In this document: piece after piece, positions 47,703 to 60,200 of the stretch | Position numbering within the stretch: the stretch's first letter is position 1 | Layout of the letters: every line of letters starts with the position of its first letter | DNA from: Clonostachys chloroleuca | Taxonomy: Eukaryota > Ascomycota > Sordariomycetes > Hypocreales > Bionectriaceae | NCBI GenBank assembly: GCA_037952775.1 | Contig: JBANAY010000003.1 | Location: 31,992,001 to 32,056,000, forward strand | Length of the DNA stretch: 64,000 nt | Direction: 5' to 3' | Made by a program: the position numbers and the translations under genes | The notes under the pieces: model-generated | Seen by the model: only the letters and a program-made list of their open reading frames with translations | Told to the model about the DNA's origin: nothing | The model's database searches: none

Positions 47703-50700
47703 ATGAAGATTCTTTTCGCTCTCGCAGCGATCTCTAGATTATTGTTTTTAGCCTCCGCGACAAACAACGGATTGACAGACGCCGTCGAGTGGGATGAGTA
47801 TAGCTTGACGGTGAATGGGTCACGGCTGTTTGTCCTGTAAGTCGTTCGGGTGATGTCTCAAGACAGGAATTGGATTCTGATAATATATTAGCGGCGGAGA
47901 GTTCCATTATCAGAGATTGCCCGTTCCAGAACTATGGCCCGTAAGATGTGCAAATGTGTTGGGTTGAATATTTCTGATGCGCCAAATAGGACATCTTCCA
48001 GAAATTCAAGGCAAATGGATTCAACGCTCTGGGGTAAATTACATATTTTTCCATCCTTTCGCTGAACATCTCTCGATTTAACAAGACTCACGATATAGAC
48101 TTTATTTCTTTTGGTCCTATCATTCTGCCGAGGAAGGAATTTACGACTTTGAGACCTCTGGAAAGAACCTCCAGAAACTCTTTGATGCTGCAAAAGAGGC
48201 TGGGCTCTATGTCATCGCCCGTCCTGGACCATACATTAATGTATGTTTATAGGACCCTCGAAACTGAAATCCACGCGGCTAACATCTGCTGTTTCAGGCA
48301 GAGACCAATGCTGGGGGTTACGCATTGTGGGGATCTGATGGCAGAATTGGTCAAATTAGGACGAACGATGAGCGTTATCGTGATGCTTGGGCCCCCTATA
48401 TCAAGAAACTCATACCGATACTGGCCGCCAACCAAATCACTGAAGGAGGTGTCAGTCATTCCGTGCAATTCTCTGCAATTAAATTAAATCCTGACTATAC
48501 CCATAGCCGGTCATCTTGGTTCAGGTGGAAAATGAGCTCCGACAAACCGTTCACGAGCCGGACCACACCCTCGTACAGTACATGATCAAGCTTGAAGAAG
48601 CGTTCAGAGATGCAGGAGTTGTGGTACCACTCACGCACAATGAAAAGTCAATGAGCCGCCAGAGTTGGTCATCGGACTTTCAGAATGTTGGCGGTGCGGT
48701 CGATGTGTACGCCCTTGACCACTATCCTGGTGCCCTCTCCTGCACAAACAATGAGACAGGATTTATTGTCAACCGAGGCTATTACCAGTGGTTCAAAAAG
48801 ACAAGTTGGACACAGCCTGAGTATATGGCTGAGTTTGAAGGGGGCTGGTTCTCAGGTATGCCAACTGGCTCTGCTCCTCTTGGCCCACGCCGTTGAGCGA
48901 TGCCATGCTGATCATCTTGTAGCATGGGGTAGCGATACATTTTACGATGAGGTATTGCCCTTGCTGTAAATTGTATTTCTGTGTAAAACTGACATGTAAT
49001 TTAGTGCTTCACCGAGCACAGCCCGGAATTTGCGGACGTTTTCTATAAGAACAACATTGGACAAAGAATTACTCTTCTCGGGATATATATGGCTTACGGA
49101 GGCACGAACTGGGGTCATTGTATGTTTTACGCGTCATTTGACTTGGGATTTTCTGCAAGAGGACTCTTTCTAACTGAAACTAGCCGCTGCCCCGGTTGTG
49201 TACTCAAGTTATGACTACAGGTCTGTGTAAGCTTCTTTTAACAACTCTCTTAGCTAACTGAAATGTGCTGACTGCTTATTCGACGTAGTGCGCCGCTGAG
49301 AGAGACACGGCAGATATGGAGCAAACTGAAGCAAACCAAACTTCTGGGTCTTTTTACCCGCGTATCAGAAGACTTGGTCCGGACCGAAATGGTTGGGAAT
49401 GGAACCGGATACAGCGTATGGCCGTCACCCTGCCCTAATAAGAAAGATCTCCATTAACAACTTTTTCATGCCTAGACTTCCTCATCCGATATCTTTGCAT
49501 GGAGGTTAAGGAATATCGATTCGAATTCGACATTCACAGTTATACAACATAACAACACCCAATCGAGGGGGTCAGCGGAGTTTTCTGTTTCCTTCGATAC
49601 ATCTGAGGGGACCATCGAGGTTCCAGGTGTATCTCTAGATGGGCGACAGAGCAAAATCCTGGTCACGGACTACCCATTTGGTACCAAGAAACTTCTCTAC
49701 GCCACAGCGGATATTTTGACGTATGGGATCTTTGATACCGAGGTTCTGGTTTTCTATCTCCAAGACGGGCAGGCGGGAAAATTTGTCTTCAGCGACCAGG
49801 AGCAAGATCTCGCATTCGAGGTATTCGGGGACTCTGAATTTACAGTAAACGCTCGCGATGGGCGCTCCGTGTACTCTTGGAAGCAAGCACCCGGCCAGAC
49901 AGTAGTCAAGTTCTCGAACGGAGTCATTGTCTACTTGTTGGAGCGAGAGACAGCCTGGAACTTCTGGGCCCCTCCCAAGGTCAGCACTCCCCTCGTAAAA
50001 CCGGATGAACACTTGTTTGTCCTCGGCCCCTATTTGGTCCGGTCGGCCCGCATAGCGAACAAAGTCCTCCATATCTCTGGGGATAATGATGTGGCGACGA
50101 AATTGGAAGCCTATGTCGGCCAAGAGATCGAAACTGTCGTCTGGAACGGCCTCCGTCTCGCGGCAGAGAAGACGGCATATGGTGCAGTTACGGTGGACAT
50201 CCCCGGTGCCGACGACCGAACGATTTCTCTACCTCCTCTGAAAGGCTGGAACTCGGAAGACGGGGCCCCTGAGATCAGGCCGGATTTCAATGACTCGAGT
50301 TGGACGGTGTGTGACCACAACGAGACTCTGAATCCTTTCTATCAGCCAGCCACCCTGCCCGTACTCTACAGCTCTGATTATGGATACTTCACCGGGGCCA
50401 AGATCTACCGGGGATATTTCGAAGGGAGGAACGCATCAGCAGTGAAGCTTACCTGCTCAGGCGGACTGGCCTTCGGATGGAATGCCTGGCTGAATGGCAA
50501 ACTCATCGGCGGGGATGGCGGCGCTAGTCTTTTGGGCACCACCAATGCAACGCTCACTCTTCCGGAAGATGCCCTCTTGGATGGCGACAACGTGCTGACG
50601 GTGTTCGTAGACTACCATGGTCATGACCAGGATTCCACTGGAAAGGGCATTAACAACCCGAGAGGTATCCTGGATGCTCTAATCCTGCCCCGGGGCACTC

Positions 50701-51254
50701 GGGAGGATACCGGGTTCAAGACATGGAAGATTCAGGGCAACGCCGGTGGTTCAGCCAACATCGACCCTGTCCGTGGACCCATGAATGAGGGCGGGCTGTA
50801 CCCTGAACGACTGGGTTGGCACCTCCCTGAATTCGAAACCAAGGGTTGGACTCGGTCCATATCTCCGCTAGACGGCATCAAAGCCCCCGGTGTGAGGTTC
50901 TATATTACATCGTTCCATCTTAATATCGACTCGGACCTGGATGTACCACTCGGCGTGGAGCTCGGTGCGCCAGAGGGGACCGTGGCCAGAGTCATGATCT
51001 GGGTCAACGGGTATCAGTATGGCAAGTTTGTGCCACATATTGGCCCGCAGTATCGGTTCCCAATCCCTCCTGGCATCATCAACAACCGGGGGAAGAACAC
51101 TCTGGCGCTCAGCCTGTGGGCACAGACGGAGGATGGTGCTGCCCTGGACAAGGTTGAGCTGTTCTCGTACGGCAAATACCACACGGATTTCAAGTTTAAC
51201 AGGGACTGGAGCTATTTGCAGCCAAAATGGGAAGATAGATCACAATATGCTTAA
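47703..51254 (+). CDS. Secreted GH35 beta-galactosidase
   Basis: Glycoside hydrolase family 35 enzyme that releases terminal beta-linked galactose, probably extracellular. Eleven exons: 47703-47836, 47892-47940, 47990-48033, 48099-48240, 48298-48450, 48507-48855, 48923-48951, 49005-49119, 49184-49220, 49289-49415, 49476-51254; 985 residues, typical of fungal LacA-type enzymes. A signal peptide ([19 protein letters not shown]) precedes the TIM barrel, with [24 protein letters not shown] and [11 protein letters not shown]. The catalytic acid/base is the second Glu of VENE (about residue 184) and the nucleophile is the first Glu of EFEGGW (about 283). GGTNWGH is also a family signature. The C-terminal half forms beta-rich domains including an LNGKLIGG jelly-roll element. 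All ten introns lie in the 5' half. No lesion was found in the reconstructed frame. Confidence 0.93.
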
Positions 51255-52879
51255 ACACTGGTGGACTTTTTTGTCCGCTTAAGTAGCTAAACTAATTTCT
51301 CATGCAGAATTGCATGTGCGGGTGCTGGTGCTTGAGTTCCAACACCCGGAATGACATTATAATTTACAGTGGACGTCTACGATTAATGCATTGAGATTTC
51401 TAAAATGATAGGATAAGAGGAGGGGCTTGGATTTGTGAATACTGCGGGTTATATTGCTGTCTTCGGTGCTGAAGACAGGATGGCTGGATAGGATATACCG
51501 TCGTACAAAGTGTGGTTCCTGTCGCTGCTCCTAATATCGCATTTAGACATCCAATAGAGATTTCAAACAATTTTTGTTTGGCTTATGCGCGCCTGAGGCT
51601 TGGGTAGGATGCACCTAATGGCATACATGAAGTTAGCACTATAGCAACGAGATATAGAAATTAGATACTATGGGATGTTTGGTTAATCGGGCGGATCTAC
51701 GGGTGAGGGAATACTACGACTCTCGTTGAGAAATGACTCTATCTCATGCTGCTTGAAACCTGTGATTGTATTCGCGCTACTAATCAAAAGAGAAACAAGA
51801 GGACTGCTGACTGGGATGATGAGACATACATAGTACGCCTGCCATCGCTAGAGGTAGCTCTCATTGAATGTGACTAACACCCTGTCTGGTAACGACTAGA
51901 AATGCGATGAATGGAGGGACGTTTCCTCGCTGCCCGTCCCGCCCCTTGTGTAAGTAAGTAAAAGAAACCGGCGTCGACGGTGGGTCTCCCCTGCACACAG
52001 ACGCTTGTTGGCCACATACAGCTCATCGAGCTAGACTTATTGGATTTAAATGCCGTGGGATGGCGGGCTGGGTAAGTGAAGAGACCGAGAGCCCAGGAGC
52101 AGGCTCGACTCATTTATTCGCTGGCAAGAGTTGAAGCTGGGTCATGGAGATGGGACAATTTACAGAAGCGCTTTTAATTAGAATGCAGTCTAAGCAAGGG
52201 GATATGTTGATATGTGGATTGGCTTCAAGACTTTGCAACCTTGGAGCTGTTGTGAGGATGTGACATCTACCCAAAGCGGGTGGGGTGTGATTCGGACGCA
52301 GAGTTCGAGATAATGGCGGACGGCGGCCGGATGCCTACCGGCTTGACGGGACCTTTGGGCCATGTGGCAGACTCGTAATGCCCCTTGTGTGTGCATACGA
52401 ACGGTGGGGTGTTGGCGACCAACAGATGAACCAAGAGCGGTGCCCTCTTGAGCTGTGCGGCTGGCCTTGTTTCCCCACCGGCATGCAGTCATGCAGTCAT
52501 GTAATCAATAATGCTACGCGAGGCGGATCTGGCTCGCGTAGCTGTGCGTAGCTCTAATAAGAGACGGGGGCGGCGTGAGAGTATTGATAATTGACCGAGA
52601 GCGACTGTTGGCGGCTTCCCCGGCCCAAAGTTCCAGCTAAGAGGCTGCAGTCAGCTGCACGGGCAGTAATGGCATGGCATGTGGCAATCTCGGCTGATGG
52701 CACGCGGGAGGTGTGTGTGTAGGAAGGCTGATTGTTTGTTACAGTAAGCCATGGATGTAAGTCCAAGTCCAAAGAAGGGCAATGCCCAGCCTGATATCGA
52801 GCAAGACTCTATTCTGCTCTGCTCTTTCCATCTTTATTTTCAACTCCTGCGTTCATATTGTGCGAGGCTGTTAGATAAG
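51255..52879. other. Intergenic region between GH35 and alpha/beta hydrolase genes
   Basis: 1.6 kb with no recognisable gene. It includes a short CATGCAGT direct repeat (52483-52498). The promoter of the hydrolase is expected at the right end. A frame open from 52751 runs into the hydrolase but lies before the signal peptide. Confidence 0.55.
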
Positions 52880-54013
52880 ATGCTTTTGTTCGGCGCTTTC
52901 TATCTCTCTCTTGCTGGGTTGGGCGTTATCGCTGCAACCACTAGAGAGACATCAAATTGCGTGCCTGTCTCATTTCATTTCTCAGTCTCAGCCCTCAATA
53001 CGGTTTGGCTTTCGCCCCCGGACCCAAGCGGTGAAGCTTCGATTCTGAACTTCTTCTACTCTGGTTTGGCAAATGGCACGGGGCCGGCAGTGGCTGGCAC
53101 CACAAAGGAGACGGGCACATTTCAAATCAATGGCATATATTGCTCTCCAACCAGAGAGAAATCGGGCCAAGCGCTCCAAGTATTGGTTCATGGCATCACA
53201 TACGACAAGTCAATATGGTCCGGCACTGGATATGGTACTCAGTATGACTGGCAGGCGTTTGCCACCAACCAGGGCTATCACACGCTCGCCATCGATCGCC
53301 TTGGACACGGCAGCAACCCTGAGCGCCCAGATCCTCTTGCTGTCGTTCAGGGCTCCTTCCACATAGAGATGATACACAAGTTGATCTCAATCGTTCGCAA
53401 CCAGTCTGGAAATCCGCTTGGACGCACGTTCAACAAGGTGGTATACGTGAGCCACTCGTATGGAGGCTGGGTGGGGACCGGCCTGATCGCGAGATATCCC
53501 AAGGATGTTGATGCCATGGTCCTCACTGGATTCAGCACCGTGCCCAACTTTGCTCCATTCGCGAATTCGAAGCTGAGGTCCGCCGCGTTGCTGGCTCCCG
53601 GCCGGTTCCCTGGTTTGCCGCTGGGATACATCACCTTTGGCGAGAGCAGTGGGCGGAAGGCAGCCTTTTTTGCCGGCAACTTCGATCCAGCCTTCCCCGC
53701 ACTGGACTATGCCAGTCAGGAGACCTGGACGATTGGAGAGACCGGTTCGCTGGGTTTCACGTCCACATCACCGGTCGACTATACAGGACCGCTCTTCCTT
53801 GCCACTGGAGCTGATGATGCCATCTTCTGCCAGCCACCAAAAACGGCCTGCGAGGCTCTGCTACAAAATTCTAAGCAGTTTTATCCCAATGTGAAGAAAT
53901 TTGGGGTTTTCGTGCCAGAAAACACGGGTCACACGCTGACGAGGCATTATTCTGCGCCGGTCACTTTCGCTAAGGTGCACCGGTTTCTGAATGAGGCTTT
54001 GGGAAAGTGTTAG
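52880..54013 (+). CDS. Secreted alpha/beta-hydrolase fold protein
   Basis: Single-exon protein of 377 residues with a signal peptide (MLLFGAFYLSLAGLGVIAA), so probably secreted. The fold is shown by the oxyanion-side HG motif in VLVHGITYDK (about residue 104), the DRLGHGSNP loop, and the nucleophile elbow SHSYGGW with Ser193. A likely catalytic acid lies in ATGADDAIF (about 312) and the histidine in ENTGHTL (about 351). Substrate is not evident; esterase, lipase-like or lactonase activities are all possible. The ATG at 52880 is chosen because it begins the signal peptide; an in-frame ATG at 52751 would bury it. It converges with the PKS gene, 254 nt away, and may or may not belong to that cluster. 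Confidence 0.85.
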   Translation: MLLFGAFYLSLAGLGVIAATTRETSNCVPVSFHFSVSALNTVWLSPPDPSGEASILNFFYSGLANGTGPAVAGTTKETGTFQINGIYCSPTREKSGQALQVLVHGITYDKSIWSGTGYGTQYDWQAFATNQGYHTLAIDRLGHGSNPERPDPLAVVQGSFHIEMIHKLISIVRNQSGNPLGRTFNKVVYVSHSYGGWVGTGLIARYPKDVDAMVLTGFSTVPNFAPFANSKLRSAALLAPGRFPGLPLGYITFGESSGRKAAFFAGNFDPAFPALDYASQETWTIGETGSLGFTSTSPVDYTGPLFLATGADDAIFCQPPKTACEALLQNSKQFYPNVKKFGVFVPENTGHTLTRHYSAPVTFAKVHRFLNEALGKC

Positions 54014-54267
54014 AGAAGCATGGGCACGAGGGTTTAATATTTGGTAGAGTGGAATCTGGCTATGTACAGTCGTCATGGAAAGCAGTCGTTGTAGTGGATC
54101 AATGTGATATGTTCATAGCGAAATGCAAACTTCAACCTGCTGTGTTGCACTGACCTCACATCTCCACAATAAATTTGTTCACAATGAGATATAAACCTCA
54201 TCTAAAGCTATGGATTTGCAATTTCAACTAGAAATATGGAAATGCGGACGGCTCTCTTGATCACTCC

Positions 54268-57200
54268 TCAGTGTTCCTGACGAAACTGGCTGAGGCCTAC
54301 TGCCTCTCGGCACAACTCCTCCAGGGGCGAATTTCCCAGCAGCACAAAAACTGGCATGTCAGCACCGACTTCTCGGGCAAACCAGTTTCTCAAATCCATG
54401 GCGATCAGAGAATCGATCCCATATGTGTGTGCCGGCTTCTTGGTATCCATGTCATCAAGAGCTATGCCCAGCATTTGGGTGAGCTTGACTTTTAGCCAAC
54501 CTGTTACTAGAACTGCTGCTTCATCGTCAGATGACGCTCCGCGGATAGCAGCTAAGCGATTGATTCCCAAGGAGGCAGACGAAGCAGTCCTGCTATCTGA
54601 GTTTGGGTGGGCATTTCCCATTGCAAACAAATGCCGAAAGATGGGACGATGGATGGAATGATGCAACTCCACGCCCTTGGCAAGGACCGCCGAGGGTAGC
54701 TCGACACCGACCAAGACCTGGGCGTCAGCATGGCTGAGAATAGGCAGCTTTGGATCACAGTAGTATTCCATCAGGGCAATTAGATCCTCCATATTGATAT
54801 CGATTAGATGGCCAATGCGCCTCATGCCAGCCAGTATTTTTTCGTTCTCGGCGACCATCCCCTCGTCAACCATGAGGCCGAGATCGATAGATACCGCTTT
54901 CTGGCCCTGAGAAATGCGATAATGTGCCAACGCATCCTTGAAAGTATTACCCGCAGCGTAGTTGGCCTGGCCACGGTTGCCGAATATGCCATTGACGGAA
55001 GAGAGCAGGATAAAAAAGTCCAGCTCCTGGGGTAGGGCGGCATGCAAGTTCCAAGAGCCAGTCACTTTGGAACTCGTGCTTACGTGCCAGTCCTCGAATG
55101 ACATGTTCGGCCAGAAATTATCCTAAAGTCCATTGATGTCAGTCTTTCGTTGATCTTGAGAGGGAGAACAAGCCGCAATGGTTGGACCTACTCTCAGAGC
55201 GACAGTAGCTTGAATGCATCCTCGGATGGGAGGCATATCTACACTCAAACCGCGGATTGTTTCTCGGAGCATTGCCAAGTTGCTAATATCCACTGCTGGA
55301 CAAGCGACTGACGTGCCCATGTTTTCAAGGTCATGGACAAGAGACACGGCCTCGGGCGTTCTGGCACCTGAGCGGGATAGAATGACGAGGTGACGAGCGC
55401 CTTGCCTGGCCATCCAACGCACAAGGCTGCGCCCTAGGCCACCGAACCCTCCAGCGATGACGTATGTGGCATCCTTGGAGAAGTTAGAGCGTGGTAACGC
55501 GATCATGCTGGCCTGTATTGGAGTTTTGTCAGGTTTGCAGTTGGTCCTTGGTGGCCAGAAGAGCTTGACTTACGGTAACTGAAGCATTGGGTTGAAGCTC
55601 GACGATGCGCTTCCCAAAATCTTCCCTTCCAAAGTGGGAGAACATCTTCTTAATGTCAGAACCCTGAAAAACATGCAAGAAATGCGGAGGCTCAAGTTGT
55701 TGTGTTGAGGCAAACGCAACGGCTTGTCGTAGGGTCTCATAGGCAACGCGAGGTTGGTGTTTGAAGAACTCATCCATTTGTATAGAGATGAAAAGAACAT
55801 TTGCCTTCCTGGGAATGCGTGCCGAGGGGTCTAGACTGAGATCAATAATGCGGCCCAACGGCTTCACAAAAGTCGTAAAGTTGAGCTGGTCCACCCCATC
55901 TGATAACGAACCAACTACGACATCAACACCCTGACCCTGGGTACGCTGAAGAATGGTACGAAGGGACAGTTCATCCCCCTCAGGAGGATATTGGCTCGAG
56001 GTAGCTTGTATTGCTGCTGTAGAAAGTCCTTCTTGGAGTGAGAACTTGTTGTGACCAAGACCTCGGCTCCAAGACGCATCGCCAGCTGCAAGGCCACCTG
56101 GCCCAAACAACTGGAGCCATGCAGAATCAATACGGTTTCACCAGGTTGGAGTCGCGCCACATTGACCAAGCTATGATAGGAAAGCCACAGGGCGGAAGGC
56201 AGAGCAGCGGATTCGTTAAATCCGAGATGCGGAGGGATACGCGTCACAGATCTGGCCGGGACAACCAACCTGTTGGTGCAGCCTGAGCTGGCGATGGTAA
56301 GTACTGGTTCCCCACATGTAAAGCCTGATCTTGCACCTGCTTTGACAATGGTGCCTGAGAATTCTGCTCCCACACTGGTGTGGCTTCCATGGCCTTTGGT
56401 GGCAAGATAGTCCTTGCGAGTGAATCCCACCGCGCGCACTTGCACCACGACCTCCTCCTCCCCTGGAGCTGTGGCCTCTTTCTCGTCAAGGGCTCTTTCC
56501 TTCCACCTCAGAGTGTCACCTTGGCTAGGATAGCCGGGTTCCAACTTGATAGTAGCATCGGAGCCGAGTCTGAATTCTTCGTCGTGATGGGATGAGGTCG
56601 CATCAGCAACTACTCGGTTCATCAATGAGTTTTCGGTGATGCGGTTGATGCACTCCAAACCGTTCTGGGATGTGAAGTTGGTCTCGACACTTTCCACAGA
56701 TCTTTCAACAAGATCCGTCGAGACCGTTAACAAACGTGACACAATTCTTTCCGGACTCTCCAGTGAATCGTCAAGGTGGAGCGTTGAGAATTTGTATGTT
56801 GAGTCTTCCGACATCAAAACCCGACCCAATCCGTCTACGATATGATGCCTTGGGTCGTCCGCACCAGATGACCGGGTCACCCATAGAACCCGTTTGGAAC
56901 GTGACAGTGCCGCTTGCAAGTGCCTAAAGTCGTCTGCTTGGATACCATCCAGAAGTATGTTATCAAGCTCAACGAGAAACACCGTGACCATTGAGGTTGA
57001 CACCAGGGTTTCAGCTTGCGCGAATTGTTCGCATGACCATACATTGCACGTTGGAGCCATCAGTTCAGCTACGCAATCTTGCGAAGATATCCCACGATCT
57101 ACTATCAAGTGAATATCTGGCAGATTTTGAGGCAGTTTTGGCTTCAAGCAACGAATCCCCGAGATGATGATACTGCTATACCTGAAGGTGCCATCTGCTT

Positions 57201-60200
57201 GGCCCGGGATATTGACGTCCACGCCTGAAAAGCCGGCTCGCTTGAGACGATGATCCCACTGATCAGCGGTCAGCAGCGGGCTATGAACCGATCGTGTTTC
57301 ATGCTCCAATGGTTTCCACCAGTCCTTCAACAGACCCCAGATAAAGCCAATCTGTGTTACATTTGGTGATGTGGTCTCTATGAGCAAAAGCTTCCCATCT
57401 GGTTTCAGGAGCTTTCTGATGTTTTTGAGAGATACATCGATATCCTGCGTGGCGTGCAGTACGTGCGATGCTACTATGAGATCGTAGCTACTGGACTCGA
57501 ACCCTTGAGCCTGCGGGTCGTTTGAGATATCCAAGACTTCAAACTTCATCAAGTGCGCATACTTCTCAAGTTTATCTTTCGACAGGGAGAAGAAGCCCGA
57601 AAATTTGTCCGTGAAGTCATACTGAGACCACTTCAAGATTCCGTCCTGGCTCATTGCTTCGAGAAGACGAGTAGTAATCCCACCAGTTCCCGCACCGACC
57701 TCGAGGATCTTCATAGACGGGTTCTTGAATGACAGCAAGTCCACAAACTCACATACTGGATAGGCGTGGTGGTCACTTGCAAGCATTTCTTCGTAATAAC
57801 GGTCGGCAAGACGGTTGTCGAATATGATGGCCAGCGGGTCCGCGCTTCCTGATAAAATCTTGGCCAAGTTACGGCCAAGCGTCATGAGCAACAGACCTTC
57901 AGTGTCGGACTCTGTGATCTGTTGAATTCTCGCCTCGCGGAGTTCTGCATCACCCAGAAATGTGTTCAAATCATCAAGGCTAAATGGTGATTCTCCCTCC
58001 AACATCAGCTGAAGTTGGTAGGCCATCCAGCCTGCGTAGGATTGAAGATGGCCCTCTGATGGCAGAGAATCATGGGCATCTAAAAACTCGAGAGCATCCT
58101 TGATGAAGGCTAAAAGGGCAAGGATCTTGATTCGTTGCCTGCTTATGATTTCATTATCTTGATTTGGCCTGTTACTGGTACAATAAGCAAGAACTTGGTC
58201 GTGGCTCATCATGCTAATATCAGGCTTCTGAATAATCCGATGGCAGAGCGGTCGTAAGACTTTAACAGGAGTTTCTTTTGAATTGCTAATCACCTTTGTT
58301 CGTAGACCACTCATAATGATAACCGGGCTAGTAGAGCCGCTGGAGGTGGCTATTACATTGCCTTCGGCTCTTCTTTGTCCTTGCATCTGAAAGGAGCCAT
58401 AGGCACTCAGTTCGCTTGCTTGTGAATCCAAGCCCTCGCAGTCAATCCAAAGGCTGCCCACGTGGACTGGCATCATGGTGAGTGACCCAGAGGTGTTCTC
58501 AGTGTGGGAGAGGGCTGGCACAAGCAGTTGGGCAAGACCATCAAGTGTAGTTGGGTGGATAGGATAGTTCGGAAACGAAGAGTGTTTTGGCATCTTCGCC
58601 TTCCACGCTTCAGTGGCAATCTGGGCAGTGGCCTTCCCACCAAAACCGGGGCGAAATTCTTTCACGTTCTGAAAGCATGGCCCGTAAATAATGCCCTCCG
58701 GACCCTGGTTGTCGTATATATTATGCACAGGACCCTCGCCTGAGCGAGTGATATCGGTGGCCCAGGTGCTATGATCTTCAGTTCCTGGCCACGAGTAGGA
58801 CGATACTATCTGGTTTCGATCGTGGCGATCCACAACAGAACGAATAGTTCCACTACAGCATTCGATGTAGCTGCCATTCTCAATGATAAACAACCTGAAC
58901 TCGGATGGGGTGACCCCTCGACCCTTTCTTGTGCTGGCTGGGGTGGATAGAGGAAATTGGGTTTCGATGTGGTCAGCCCCCCGGAGGAACGCAATGGCAT
59001 GAGAAAAGGTAGCCTCTTCGACATAAAGACCTATAAGGGTCGATCTGTTGCCCTGTATCTGCATCATGGATTCCAAAGCCATCGCAATCATGCCCGCGGC
59101 AGGGAAGATGATCTGACCATTGATCGTGTGGTGCTCTAACCAAGGCACCTCAGCCAGTCTCATGACATTACGCCACTGTGCAATTTGTGCGTTCCAGTCC
59201 AGGCTGCGCGACCCAAGCAGATCGTGGCGAGGCACACTGGGAAATCGGAGGTTCTTGCTTAGCCGACCTTCCTTCCAGTGCAGCTGTGAGTGATTAAAGG
59301 GGTAGGCCGGCATGTTGGGCGGAGCAGGACGCGCAGAGTTCTCCAGGCCATTCACTCGCAGCAGATCGACAAGGCACCCAGCGCAATACAGGGCGCCAAC
59401 GGCCTCGAGAAGGGCCATATCTGCACTACGGCCACGAACGAGAGAGGAAATATAAGTGAGCCGAGGCGATGAGCCAGAAAACTGCTCGAGACAATCCCGT
59501 ATTGGGGCTTGCAGTGCGCTGTGCGGTCCGATCTCGAGCACATGAGTGGCGAGAAGATCCTTGGCCGTGTTCTTTTTCCCCAGCCGGGCTCTCGGCTTCT
59601 TGTTCCCGGATGGGCGACTTTCGAGAGGGCCAGCTCGAACTCGACCGTGGATGTAAGATTCCGCACCCAATACTCCCCGTCAAGTAGTCGCTCAGGCTCC
59701 AGGACATCCCCCGTGACCGAGGAGACCATTGGGATCTGACAACAATCGCCAGCCTCGAGAGTTTGAGAAAGGGACTTGCGGTACTCGTCTGCGACTTGTC
59801 CCATAAAGTGCGAGTGATAGGCGACCGGGACGCGAAGACGGCGTGCAAACCGGAGATCCTCATTCAGCCACTGTTCAACCTTGGAAAGCGCTTCCCACCG
59901 CCCAGTCAATGTGATACTTTTCGGGCTATTTACGCAGCCAATCTCGATGTCGGGTGGACAAGACTCGTCTTTGTGGAGGCGGTTTAGGTAGGTCTTGACC
60001 TCCTCTCTTGACAGACCGACTGCCACCATTGTCAGCTCGTTGTCCTTTGTCGTCGCCGCGAGATGAGCAGACACCCTGCCGCGGTGGTAGGCAACTCTAA
60101 CAGCAGCCTGATGTGACAGCGCTCCACAGGCATAGGCAGCAGCGACCTCTCCAGAGGAATGTCCCAAGACTGCTGATGGAGATACACCGAAGCTCTTGAG

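Noticed and set aside
48449..48450. GAG|GTGTCA as donor of the fifth GH35 intron
   Set aside because: It leaves the downstream VENE exon out of frame; the donor GTCAGT at 48451 keeps phase and gives [12 protein letters not shown].
52751..52879. Upstream in-frame start at 52751 for the alpha/beta hydrolase
   Set aside because: It would place 43 residues before an otherwise clear signal peptide.
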